Below are positions 17,379-25,010 of a stretch of 64,000 nt of DNA, one piece after another; positions within the stretch are counted from its first letter, which is position 1, and the number at the start of each line of letters is the position of its first letter. A model generated the notes under the pieces. The model did not search any database. It had not been told where the DNA came from and worked only from the letters and a program-made list of their open reading frames with translations. The position numbers were made by a program, and so were the translations under genes. Source of the stretch: Pseudomonas sp. IAC-BECa141 (GTDB taxonomy: Bacteria; Pseudomonadota; Gammaproteobacteria; Pseudomonadales; Pseudomonadaceae); contig NZ_CP065410.1 of assembly GCF_020544405.1 (NCBI RefSeq), forward strand, positions 1,922,001 through 1,986,000. Direction: 5' to 3'.

Positions 17379-18224
17379 ATGGCCTACATGGAACAGCTGC
17401 AGTCAGGGCTCAAGCTACTGGCAGCGGCCGGGGAGACCGGGCGGCGTAGCCTCGACGGCATGATGGGACCGGTCAACGGCGCGATCAGCGAGATCAGCGG
17501 CGCGGCCTCGGAGCTGGAAGGCATTCCGATTGTCGGTCCGGCAGTCGGTGAAAAACTGCAGCGCGTGATGCGCGGGGTGAACGCCGCCCAGGCCAAGGTC
17601 GGGCAGGTGGTGGCCACCTACAACAAAGCCACGCGAGCTGTGTCGCAGATCGATGAACGCATGGGCGAGTTGAAGGAGCAGGCGGCGCGAGCGTCGACCG
17701 CGATCACCAAGATTGCTGGCAAGGTCAGCCCGTCGCTGGGGAATATCCTGCCCACCGGATCGCTGGCCGGTGACGCGACGCCGGTACCGGAAGCGGTGAA
17801 GCCATTTCCGCACCTGCTGATCGTACAGCCGCTGGATCCCAAAGCGGTTTCGTATTACTTCAACCTAGACACCGCCGCCTTCGAGGAACTGCGGCGCTCC
17901 ACGGAATACCGCTGGGCCTCGCAGGAACGCCTGACCCGGCGGCCGGCGCAACAGGCGGTTGGCATTGGTGAGGAAAAGATCACGCTCAAAGGCGCGATCT
18001 TTCCGGGCTTCAAGGGTGGGATCAAGCAACTGGATACGCTGCGCAGCCTCGGCGCTCAGCAGCTGCCGCTGACACTTACCACCGGCTATGGCGACGTGCT
18101 CGGCACCTGGTGCTTGAAGAGCGTCGATGAAGAACAGAGCGCGTTGCTGCAAGGCGGGATCCCGCGCAAGCAGGCGTTCACTTTGGAGTTTGTGCGTTAT
18201 GGCGATGACCTGCAGAACGTCTGA
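17379..18224 (+). CDS. Tail protein U, P2 gpU-like, with long N-terminal extension
   Basis: 281 residues, against about 160 for P2 gpU. The gpU-like part is the C-terminal half: SYYFNLDTAAFEEL near residue 158, GIGEEKITLKGAIFPGF, and the terminal GIPRKQAFTLEFVRYGDD. The first 140 residues are an extra helical, Ala/Gln-rich region (AAQAKVGQVVATYNKA) likely to form a coiled coil and hydrophobic pieces. gpU caps the tail or joins tube and baseplate. A GGAGG site precedes the start. Confidence 0.85.
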   Translation: MAYMEQLQSGLKLLAAAGETGRRSLDGMMGPVNGAISEISGAASELEGIPIVGPAVGEKLQRVMRGVNAAQAKVGQVVATYNKATRAVSQIDERMGELKEQAARASTAITKIAGKVSPSLGNILPTGSLAGDATPVPEAVKPFPHLLIVQPLDPKAVSYYFNLDTAAFEELRRSTEYRWASQERLTRRPAQQAVGIGEEKITLKGAIFPGFKGGIKQLDTLRSLGAQQLPLTLTTGYGDVLGTWCLKSVDEEQSALLQGGIPRKQAFTLEFVRYGDDLQNV

Positions 18225-18405
18225 CGGGGATCTGCTCGATACCCTGTGTTACCACGCTTATGGGCATCTCAGCGGAACGGTCGAGGCTGTTCTCGATGCC
18301 AATCAGGGGCTGGCCGATGAGCCGCAGCCGTATCGCGCCGGCATCGTGATCGAACTACCGGACCTGCCTGGTCCCATTCAAGAAGGCCTGGTACTTTGGA
18401 ATTGA
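18199..18405 (+). CDS. Tail protein X, P2 gpX-like (LysM-like fold)
   Basis: 68 residues. The start is placed at the ATG at 18199, which overlaps the end of gene U by 26 nt and has GGAG 10 bases upstream; the next Met at 18205 is also possible. The sequence GDLLDTLCYHAYGHLSGTVEAVLDANQGL is the usual gpX pattern (a short LysM-related peptide, here shown as GDLLDTLCYHAYG and VEAVLDANQGL). It anchors the spike complex. It is followed by a 90-bp gap with a repeated hairpin. Confidence 0.85.
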   Translation: MAMTCRTSDGDLLDTLCYHAYGHLSGTVEAVLDANQGLADEPQPYRAGIVIELPDLPGPIQEGLVLWN

Positions 18406-18460
18406 TGGTCTACAGTCATAGCGTAGCCGTTGTTGTACCTGCAGCTACACCCCTTCAAAA

Positions 18461-18482
18461 CCCGCCTTGTGCGGGTTTTTTT
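18461..18482 (+). terminator. Hairpin plus T-run before gene D (copy 3 of a repeated unit)
   Basis: Stem CCCGC/GCGGG, loop CTTGT, seven T, 13 bp before the gene D start. The same stem and loop occur at 8059, and nearly the same at 4922. Confidence 0.6.
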
Positions 18483-18495
18483 ATGGAAAAAATAA

Positions 18496-19545
18496 ATGAC
18501 CCCAAACTTTCGTGTCGTGGCCGACGGCGCCGACATCACCCAGCGGATCAATGACCGCTTGCTGCAGCTGAAAACCACCGACAAACCCGGTATGGAGTCC
18601 GACGAGTTTGAATTGCGCATCGACGACCGCGACGGCGCGGTGGTGCTGCCGCCGCGCGGAGCCAGCATCGAGATTTACCTGGGCTACGCGGAAACCAAAC
18701 TGACCCGCATCGGCCGTTACGTCGTCGATGAGATCGAGCTGTCCGGCCCGCCGGACACGTTGGTGATCAGCGGCAAGGCCAGCGACATGCGCGGCAGTGG
18801 CAAAACCACTCGCAGCGGCAGCTGGGAAAATGTGCCGTTGTCGCGGATCGTCGCTGATGTCGCCGCACGCAACGGCTGGCAGGCGGTCTGCCCGGTGCAG
18901 ACCAAGGTGCCGCGCGCCGATCAGCTCAACGAGTCGGATTTCAATTTCATCACGCGCTTGGCCAAACAATACGACTGCACGGCCAAGGTGGCCGACGGCA
19001 AGTTGTTGGTCATGCCACGGCAAGCGGGGCAGAGCGCCTCGGGCAAGGCGTTCGGGGTGGTGACTATTCAGCGTCGGGATGTAAGCCGCTTTCAGTTCCG
19101 ACTCGGCGACCGCAATACCCACAAGGCCGTGTCGACCAAGCACCAGGACAAAAAGACTGGAAAGCTCGCCGTGGTCACCCTCGACAACGACGAATCGCCG
19201 GATGGCTTGCCGCCGGTGCACACCGACCGCCATATCTACCCGAACAAGTCAGCGGCCGAGGCGGCAGCCCAGGCGCGTCTCACCGCATTCAACCGCTCCA
19301 CGGCCGGCGTTCGGCTGGAGATGGCGGGGCGCACTGATCTGTTTGCCGAACGATCAATCAACGCCCAGGGCTTTAAGGTCGGGCTCGATGGCGAGTACCT
19401 GGTCGACTCGGTGGAACAGGTATTCACTCAGGCCGGCTGGAGCACGACAGTCGAGTGCAACGGCGGCAAAAAGGGTAAGGCGAAAGCCAAAGGCAAGAAG
19501 AAAAAGCCGGCGAAGGATCTGAAGGTTGTTCAGATCAAGCAGTAG
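18496..19545 (+). CDS. Late protein D, baseplate hub / phage late control D family
   Basis: 349 residues. The hub protein joins tube and spike. Typical segments are VVADGADITQRINDRLLQL at the N-terminus, SGKASDMRGSGKTTRSGSWE (as SGKASDMRGSGKTTRSG) near residue 95 and ESDFNFITRLAKQYDC near residue 150. The C-terminal 25 residues are an unusual Lys/Gly/Ala-rich tail (GKKGKAKAKGKKKKPAK). The gene follows a repeated hairpin with only a weak ribosome site, and is followed by the lysis genes. Confidence 0.93.
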   Translation: MTPNFRVVADGADITQRINDRLLQLKTTDKPGMESDEFELRIDDRDGAVVLPPRGASIEIYLGYAETKLTRIGRYVVDEIELSGPPDTLVISGKASDMRGSGKTTRSGSWENVPLSRIVADVAARNGWQAVCPVQTKVPRADQLNESDFNFITRLAKQYDCTAKVADGKLLVMPRQAGQSASGKAFGVVTIQRRDVSRFQFRLGDRNTHKAVSTKHQDKKTGKLAVVTLDNDESPDGLPPVHTDRHIYPNKSAAEAAAQARLTAFNRSTAGVRLEMAGRTDLFAERSINAQGFKVGLDGEYLVDSVEQVFTQAGWSTTVECNGGKKGKAKAKGKKKKPAKDLKVVQIKQ

Positions 19546-19575
19546 CGCGGCATTCCCATCACCCAGGAGAAATTC

Positions 19576-20139
19576 ATGTCACTAACGGAACAACAGCTGC
19601 AACGCATCATGCCCAACGCCCGCCGCCAAGCGGGCGTTTTTGTTTCCGCGCTCAATGCCGCTATGGCCTACCGGCAGATCAACACACCGAAACGCCAAGC
19701 CGCATTTCTCGCCCAGGTCGGACACGAATCCGGCGAGCTGAATTACGTGCGCGAATTGGGCGGTGACCAGTACCTGAGCAAGTACGACACCGGCACTCTG
19801 GCCGTGCGGCTGGGTAACACGCCCGAGGCCGACGGCGATGGCCAGCGTTACCGGGGCCGGGGCCTGATTCAGATCACCGGCCATAACAACTACCTGCGCT
19901 GCAGCTTGGCGCTGTTCGGCGATGAGCGATTGCTGCGCACGCCGGAGCTGCTAGAGTTGCCGCAGTGGGCTGCCGAGTCGGCCGCGTGGTTCTGGTGGGT
20001 TCGCGAGCTGAATGCCCTGGCGGATCAGGGCGAGTTCGAGGCAATCACCCGCAAGATCAACGGCGGCCTGAACGGTCTGCAGGAGCGCCTGCAGTTGTGG
20101 GGGCGGGCGAGGGCGGTGTTATGCGTCTCGGCGAACTGA
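19576..20139 (+). CDS. Endolysin, glycoside hydrolase family 19
   Basis: 187 residues, cytoplasmic muralytic enzyme with the chitinase-19 fold. The catalytic region AFLAQVGHESGELNYVRE near residue 45 carries the likely acid Glu, and the segment YRGRGLIQITGHNNY near residue 95 is the family hallmark. There is no signal sequence, so release to the cell wall would need a holin, and no holin gene is seen beside it. AGGAGA precedes the ATG. It overlaps the Rz gene by 19 nt. Confidence 0.92.
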   Translation: MSLTEQQLQRIMPNARRQAGVFVSALNAAMAYRQINTPKRQAAFLAQVGHESGELNYVRELGGDQYLSKYDTGTLAVRLGNTPEADGDGQRYRGRGLIQITGHNNYLRCSLALFGDERLLRTPELLELPQWAAESAAWFWWVRELNALADQGEFEAITRKINGGLNGLQERLQLWGRARAVLCVSAN

Positions 20140-20663
20140 TTCCGGCGCCGTATCGGCTGCTGGTCAGCGTGTTGCTGCTGGCAATTCTCGCCGGCGGATC
20201 CGCGGCCACCGTCTGGCAAATTCAAGATTGGCGCTACGGCAAACAGCTCGCCGAGCAGGCGCGCCTTCATACCGAAACCCTCAATCAACTGGCCCTGGCC
20301 TCGGCCGCACAGCAGCGTGTCGAACAAGACAAACGCCTCGCGATCGAGCAGCGTCTGGCAGCCAGCGAACAAACCCATTACCGAGCCTTGAGCGATGTCC
20401 AACGTGATCAAGGTCGCCTGCGCGACCGCCTTGCCACTGCTGATCTGCGCCTGTCAGTCCTACTCGATGCCGCCACCGTTGCCGGCAAAGGATCGGTGTC
20501 AGCCACCACCGCCACCGGCGGCGTGGTTTATGGCCCCACAAGAGCCGAACTTGACTCAGCGCATGCTCAACGAATTATCGGCGTCACCGACGACGGCGAC
20601 CGGGGGCTGATTGCCCTTGCAGCCTGTCAGGCATACGCCAAAGAAGTCTCAGCACCGAAGTGA
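20121..20663 (+). CDS. Inner-membrane spanin, Rz-like
   Basis: 180 residues from the ATG at 20121, overlapping the endolysin gene end. One N-terminal membrane segment (LLVSVLLLAILAGGSAATVW, residues about 11-30) is followed by a periplasmic coiled coil rich in Gln/Glu/Ala, the standard i-spanin layout. The last 60 residues are less helical. A second lipoprotein gene in the +1 frame lies inside it (20395-20610). The pair fuses inner and outer membranes at lysis. The longer open frame to the left is only overlap with the endolysin gene. Confidence 0.85.
   Translation: MRLGELIPAPYRLLVSVLLLAILAGGSAATVWQIQDWRYGKQLAEQARLHTETLNQLALASAAQQRVEQDKRLAIEQRLAASEQTHYRALSDVQRDQGRLRDRLATADLRLSVLLDAATVAGKGSVSATTATGGVVYGPTRAELDSAHAQRIIGVTDDGDRGLIALAACQAYAKEVSAPK
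20395..20610 (+). CDS. Outer-membrane lipoprotein spanin, Rz1-like, nested inside Rz
   Basis: 71 residues in the +1 frame within the Rz gene, the same nested layout as lambda Rz/Rz1. It has a short signal sequence (VACATALPLLICAC) with a lipobox-like end before Cys 20, then a Pro-rich body (PPPLPAK, PPPPPAAW), which is characteristic of o-spanins. No strong ribosome site is visible before the ATG, so expression may depend on translation of Rz. The Cys in the lipobox is preceded by Ala as required. Confidence 0.75.
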   Translation: MSNVIKVACATALPLLICACQSYSMPPPLPAKDRCQPPPPPAAWFMAPQEPNLTQRMLNELSASPTTATGG

Positions 20664-20780
20664 AAAAGAGCGGCCGGTCCGGATGCGCCAACATCCGGAT
20701 CGACCGCCGTCCCTGCAGATTGTCCCTGCAAGTCCAGCCAAGGCTCTTGCTCCGTGCACAAAGCGCGGCGAGCCTAGCAC

Positions 20781-20796
20781 CTGTTTATACATACAG
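20781..20796. promoter_or_regulatory. LexA box upstream of the DNA methylase gene
   Basis: CTGTTTATACATACAG: CTG-N10-CAG with a TA-rich centre, the gamma-proteobacterial LexA pattern. It ends 16 bp before the methylase ATG, so LexA bound here would block transcription of that gene until DNA damage. Confidence 0.75.
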
Positions 20797-20812
20797 TAAA
20801 GGTCTTGCTTTT

Positions 20813-21607
20813 ATGTCTACACCCATCATCCCTTGGATGGGCGGCAAACGCCGCCTGGCCGACCGCCTCCTTCCGCTTTTTCCGCCACACGAATGCTACG
20901 TCGAAGTCTTTGCCGGCGGAGCCGCGCTGTACTTCATGAAGCCCCAGCCATCGCCGGTCGAAGTCCTCAATGACATCAACGGCGACCTGGTCACGCTTTA
21001 CCGCGTCGTGCAGAACCACCTCGAAGAGTTCGTGCGCCAATTCAAATGGGCGCTCAGCTCGCGACAGGTGTTCGAATGGCAGAAAATGACCCGCCCCGAA
21101 ACCCTCACCGACATCCAGCGCGCCGCACGATTCTTCTACCTGCAGCACCATGCCTTCGCCGGCAAGGTCTCCGGTCAGACGTTCGGCACGGCGACTACCG
21201 CTCCGGCCATCAACCTGCTGCGCATCGAGGAAAATCTCTCGGCCGCGTGGCAGCGCCTGTCCGGCACCTACGTCGAAAATCTCCCCTGGCTTGAATGCGC
21301 GGAACGCTATGACCGTGCCCATACCTTCCACTACATGGACCCGCCTTACTGGCAGACCGCCGGCTATGGCGTGGACTTTCCGTTTGAGAACTATGAACGG
21401 ATGGCCGACTTCATGGGCCGCTGCGAAGGCAAGGTGATGGTCAGCATCAACGATCATCCCGATATCCGCCGTGTGTTCAAAGGCTTCCACTTTGAGACTC
21501 TGGACATCCGCTACACCACAGCCAATCAGCGGCAGGGGAAGGCTGAAGTCAGTGGCGAGCTGGTAATCATGAACTGGGAGCCGGTAGTGTTGGGTGGATT
21601 GTTCTGA
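20813..21607 (+). CDS. DNA adenine methyltransferase, D12 class (Dam-like)
   Basis: 264 residues from the ATG at 20813; longer in-frame starts would cross the LexA box. Motif order is that of N6-adenine methylases of the alpha group: PWMGGKRRLADRL at the N-terminus (AdoMet site), EVFAGGAALYF near residue 35, and catalytic DPPYW near residue 178. It transfers a methyl group to adenine in DNA; GATC specificity is likely by family but not shown. No restriction enzyme gene is adjacent. A LexA box directly upstream implies induction with prophage SOS response. Confidence 0.88.
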   Translation: MSTPIIPWMGGKRRLADRLLPLFPPHECYVEVFAGGAALYFMKPQPSPVEVLNDINGDLVTLYRVVQNHLEEFVRQFKWALSSRQVFEWQKMTRPETLTDIQRAARFFYLQHHAFAGKVSGQTFGTATTAPAINLLRIEENLSAAWQRLSGTYVENLPWLECAERYDRAHTFHYMDPPYWQTAGYGVDFPFENYERMADFMGRCEGKVMVSINDHPDIRRVFKGFHFETLDIRYTTANQRQGKAEVSGELVIMNWEPVVLGGLF

Positions 21608-21697
21608 CGGATGTTGGTTGTCATTTCTTTAGTCCCCGCCCTCCCGTTTATCCGATATTTCCTACAAAAATTGACCGAGTGCCGTTCTGAACGTTAA

Positions 21698-21713
21698 CTG
21701 TATATTCGTACAG
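21698..21713. promoter_or_regulatory. LexA box upstream of umuDC
   Basis: CTGTATATTCGTACAG: CTG-N10-CAG, close to the E. coli consensus CTGTATATATATACAG. It lies 18 bp before the umuD start, the usual SOS arrangement. Confidence 0.85.
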
Positions 21714-21731
21714 TATCGGAAGTCGTGCGTC

Positions 21732-22157
21732 ATGAGCTTTTCAATCCTAAGCCCTATTGCTGTGGCCGGTCGGAAATTACCTCTCTGTCTTTTTCGGGTG
21801 CCGGCAGGCTTTCCTTCGCCGGCAGCGGATCACATCGAAACCCATATCTCGCTCGACGAAGTGCTCAATATTCGTGCCCCGCATGTTTACTTGGTGAGAA
21901 TTGCCGGAGAGAGCATGCAGGGCGCAGGAATCTTTGACGGCGATTTGGCGGTAGTGGATCGCTCACTGGAGCCGGCGCACGGGCATATTGTTGTTGCGCT
22001 GCTTAACAATGATCCGCTTTGCAAGCGGCTGTGCATCCGTGGAAAAGAGGTGATCCTCCTGTCTGAAAATCCCAAGTATCCACCGCGCTACGTGCTGGAA
22101 AGCGACGAGCTTGCGATCTGGGGCGTGATCATTGGCAGCGTGCGCAGTCATGTCTAA
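21732..22157 (+). CDS. umuD: UmuD-like error-prone repair protein, S24 peptidase
   Basis: 141 residues, the UmuD length. Self-cleavage would occur at Ala-Gly in RVPAGFPSPAADH (E. coli cuts Cys-Gly at the same place). The nucleophile Ser is in AGESMQGAG near residue 61 and the general-base Lys in LCKRLC near residue 98. RecA-stimulated cleavage gives UmuD', the partner of UmuC in DNA polymerase V. It overlaps umuC by 8 nt and is led by a LexA box, so the pair is SOS-induced. Confidence 0.93.
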   Translation: MSFSILSPIAVAGRKLPLCLFRVPAGFPSPAADHIETHISLDEVLNIRAPHVYLVRIAGESMQGAGIFDGDLAVVDRSLEPAHGHIVVALLNNDPLCKRLCIRGKEVILLSENPKYPPRYVLESDELAIWGVIIGSVRSHV

Positions 22158-23427
22158 GCGAGTGCCGGTGTTCGGCCTGATCGATTGCAACAGTTTCTAC
22201 GCCAGCTGCGAGCGAGTGTTTCGTCCTGACCTGGCAAAGGTCCCCATCGTTGTCTTATCGAATAATGACGGCTGCGTCATCGCCCGCAGCTACGACGCCA
22301 AGCCTTACGTGAAGATGGGCGAGCCGTACTTCCAGATCAAACACAAGCTTAAGCAGCACGGCATCGTCCCGTTCTCCTCGAACTACGCGCTTTACGGAGA
22401 CATGAGTGAACGCGTCATGACGCTGATTGAGTCGATGGTGCCGGCCGTTGAGGTCTATAGCGTCGATGAAGCCTTCGTCGAGCTCACCGGCATCAACGAT
22501 TTGGACGGCCTTGGTCGAAAAATTCGGAGTCAGGTACTGAAGTGCGTTGGCATTCCAGTCGGGGTTGGTATTGCTCAGACCAAGACACTGGCCAAGTTGG
22601 CCAACCATACGGCCAAACGCCTACAGGCGCAGACGGGCGGTGTCGTCAATATTTGCGACCCAACTAAGCGTGACTGGGTGCTGCGCAACACTGATGTTTC
22701 AGAGGTGTGGGGTATAGGGCGTCGAATGAAAGCGCACCTGGATACGATGGGAATCAAGAGTGCGATGGATCTGGCAAAAGCTGATCCTTGGACGCTACGT
22801 AAAAACTTCAGTGTGGTGATCGAAAAGACGGCGCGAGAACTGGCCGGCACTCCCTGTCTGGAACTCGACGAGCCCGAACCTCCGAAGCAGGAGATCTGCT
22901 GCAGTCGAATGTTCGGCACCCGGCTGACGGAACTGGCACCGATCAAGGAGGCGGTGGCCACGTACATGATGCGAGCCTCAGAAAAGCTCAGGGCGCAAAA
23001 CTCGCTGTGCAAGAAAGTGCGCGTGAGCATTCGCACCGGCATGTTCAATCCGGAGGAGGCGAAGTACGCCAATGGTGTGGTGATCGATATGCCTTACCCC
23101 ACGGATGACGTCCGGCTACTGACCAAGTCCGCAGTCGATGCGCTGGATCGGGTATATCGCCCAGGGTTCAAGTACAGCAAGGCGGAAGTATTGCTGATGA
23201 ACCTGTGTCAGCCAGGTGAATACACGGATGATCTGTTTGCGGCTTCTCAACCGACTGAATCTACCAAGGTCATGGCCGTACTTGATCAGATCAACGAACG
23301 GTGGGGAAGGGGGACGTTGCGAGCAGCTAGCGTCCCTAGCAACCCGGAGTGGGCCATGCGGCGAGAAATGATGAGCCAGAGCTACACTACACGGCTGGAT
23401 CAGCTATGGACTGTGAATTGCAAATGA
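22150..23427 (+). CDS. umuC: DNA polymerase V catalytic subunit UmuC, Y family
   Basis: 425 residues, full length. The start is the ATG at 22150, inside the umuD stop region. The palm motif FGLIDCNSFYASCERVF opens the protein and the second acidic pair is in VYSVDEAFVEL near residue 100. It bypasses lesions with reduced fidelity when bound to UmuD'2. Carriage beside prophage lysis genes means that SOS induction of the phage coincides with mutagenic repair; such cargo umuDC copies are known from phages and plasmids. No terminator is obvious after it. Confidence 0.95.
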   Translation: MSKRVPVFGLIDCNSFYASCERVFRPDLAKVPIVVLSNNDGCVIARSYDAKPYVKMGEPYFQIKHKLKQHGIVPFSSNYALYGDMSERVMTLIESMVPAVEVYSVDEAFVELTGINDLDGLGRKIRSQVLKCVGIPVGVGIAQTKTLAKLANHTAKRLQAQTGGVVNICDPTKRDWVLRNTDVSEVWGIGRRMKAHLDTMGIKSAMDLAKADPWTLRKNFSVVIEKTARELAGTPCLELDEPEPPKQEICCSRMFGTRLTELAPIKEAVATYMMRASEKLRAQNSLCKKVRVSIRTGMFNPEEAKYANGVVIDMPYPTDDVRLLTKSAVDALDRVYRPGFKYSKAEVLLMNLCQPGEYTDDLFAASQPTESTKVMAVLDQINERWGRGTLRAASVPSNPEWAMRREMMSQSYTTRLDQLWTVNCK

Positions 23428-23518
23428 CTCAACAGATGCGCTGATAGTCGCGTTTATATCGTGCATAAGCACTGATACCTGCCGAGTACAAAGCGAGGGC
23501 AGGGACGATACACGATGA

Positions 23519-23926
23519 TCAGGCAGAGGCTCTGGCTTTTGGGTATAACAAGGTAAGAATGGTAGTAATTAACAGATCTGGCGACCACTGTTTGTGCAGA
23601 TAGGTGATGTGAGCGGGAATAGTGGCGGGTTCCAAAAGGTGTCCGGAGGTGAGAATAGAGCGTACCGCCGGCCATTTTGCCCTAACCATTTCAATGAACT
23701 CACAGCCCTGAATCTTTCCTGGTAATCCCTGGTCGACAATCACCAGCGAACAATGGGCGTGCGTGCCAAGAAGATAGTTGAACGCCTCGTCAGCGCTGGT
23801 GAAAAGCACGGATTTGGCCCCAATTTCGTCGAGAATATCCTTTACCAACATCCGTATAACTGGATCGTCTTCGACCACGATTACAGTCCCGAAGATGGGG
23901 CGAGCCAACTCCCAATTCGCGTTCAT
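23519..23926 (-). CDS. Stand-alone response regulator receiver protein
   Basis: 135 residues from the ATG at 23926 with GGAG upstream; the residue before it is an in-frame TTG. All receiver residues are present: acidic pair in VIVVEDDPVIRML, phospho-acceptor Asp in LVIVDQGLPG near residue 60, Ser/Thr in ILTSGH, Lys in YLHKQW. There is no output domain. It sits alone between the prophage and the fimbrial operon on the opposite strand. It may be a diffusible phosphate carrier or the receiver partner of the EAL protein at 29394; both ideas are inference. Confidence 0.8.
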   Translation of the reverse strand: MNANWELARPIFGTVIVVEDDPVIRMLVKDILDEIGAKSVLFTSADEAFNYLLGTHAHCSLVIVDQGLPGKIQGCEFIEMVRAKWPAVRSILTSGHLLEPATIPAHITYLHKQWSPDLLITTILTLLYPKARASA

Positions 23927-24365
23927 CAATCAGGCTCCAAGGATTGGTAAGCCGCAATTGCGACGAACGCAGTTCTATCACCCTACTCCTTATAGTTGTA
24001 CACGGCGATGCTTTTCACGGTCGGAGCCTAATTCTTTTTTCTGATGGCACACGGCTATGGCATGAGCACCGAGGTCCTAACGTCCGCTAACGGACGTTCG
24101 CATGCGACCGCTATCGGCCAGAAGCGGACATTCACATGCCACCGCTATCGGCAACCAGGGGATGCTCATGAGCGACCGAGCCGAGTCCAGACAGTTCGGG
24201 GCGTCAATACGAAACCAGTATTGAAGTGGAGATTCGCACAAGAAGTTTCTTGCTCTCAATCGAGACGCGTCCCGCTCCAAAACTCATTCTCAATTTTTAG
24301 AATTTCCTTGCGCTAAATCAATGCGCTATCCGCCTGATACAACACTGCAAGGAAGTTTTATCTCC
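23927..24365. other. Intergenic region between receiver gene and fimbrial operon
   Basis: 439 bases without a convincing gene. It must hold divergent promoters for the receiver (leftwards) and fimbrial (rightwards) genes. The middle has an imperfect direct repeat: two copies of a 14-base block around ACCGCTATCGGC (about 24108 and 24141) and a small inverted repeat GTCCGCTAACGGAC (about 24082). A 90-codon frame at 24044 lacks a ribosome site and any known pattern, and I do not call it. An AAGGAAG ribosome site for the pilin gene is at about 24350. Confidence 0.5.
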
Positions 24366-24956
24366 ATGAAAGCAATTAAGTTTCTGATGCTCGCCTCGGC
24401 TGCATTCACGATGACCAGTAATGCCTTCGCCGCCGATGGCACCATAAATTTCACCGGTGAAATTGTCGCTGCATCTTGCGTCGCTTCTGCAGGTGCAGGC
24501 TCCACCGTGGGTGGCAGCGCTGGTCAGCAGATTGTCGATGTCAATCTCGGCAAGATCAGCATGGACGCTATCAATGGTGCAGGTGAAGGCAATATCGCCG
24601 CCGGCACTGCTATCAACCTCAACCTGGACTGTGGTAACACGGCTGCCGGCCTTACAACTGTCAAGTTTAGTTTCGACCCGATGTCCGGCTCCGGTGTCGA
24701 TCCTAAAAACAACAGTCTGCTGAAAATCACGGGCAGTGCTGAGGGCGTGGGCATCGGCATGTTTGACGATAACAACCAACTAATCAACATGTCTGGCAAC
24801 GAAACCTACTCTGCTCCTTTGGTCGTTGAAGGTGAAGGTAAAGACGCGAAGTATTCAGCAGCTATGCGCATGCGGGCTTCTTACGTAGCCAATGGCGCCG
24901 AGCTAAAGCCCGGCACTGCCAATGGCACTCTGCCGTTCACTCTGACATACGAGTAA
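24366..24956 (+). CDS. Major fimbrial subunit (chaperone-usher pilin)
   Basis: 196 residues from the ATG at 24366. Signal peptide of about 23 residues (KFLMLASAAFTMTSNAFA) with cleavage before ADGTINF. The mature protein has the immunoglobulin-like pilin pattern: INFTGEIVAASC and LNLDCGN supply the disulphide pair, and the C-terminal strand GTLPFTLTYE has the penultimate Tyr used in donor-strand exchange. It is the first gene of a four-gene operon and is separated from the chaperone by 54 bases, a gap common after highly expressed pilin genes. Confidence 0.9.
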   Translation: MKAIKFLMLASAAFTMTSNAFAADGTINFTGEIVAASCVASAGAGSTVGGSAGQQIVDVNLGKISMDAINGAGEGNIAAGTAINLNLDCGNTAAGLTTVKFSFDPMSGSGVDPKNNSLLKITGSAEGVGIGMFDDNNQLINMSGNETYSAPLVVEGEGKDAKYSAAMRMRASYVANGAELKPGTANGTLPFTLTYE

Positions 24957-25010
24957 ATCGTCCTAAAAAAGGGAGGGCTTATATGTCCTCCCGTTTTCTG
25001 CGAGTCGCTG

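Noticed and set aside
1..23430. Tailocin (R-pyocin) rather than prophage
   Set aside because: Terminase, portal, protease, decoration and capsid genes are all present and intact where visible, so a full phage head is encoded.
24044..24316. 90-codon frame upstream of the pilin gene
   Set aside because: No ribosome site, low-complexity basic sequence, lies over repeats; probably non-coding.
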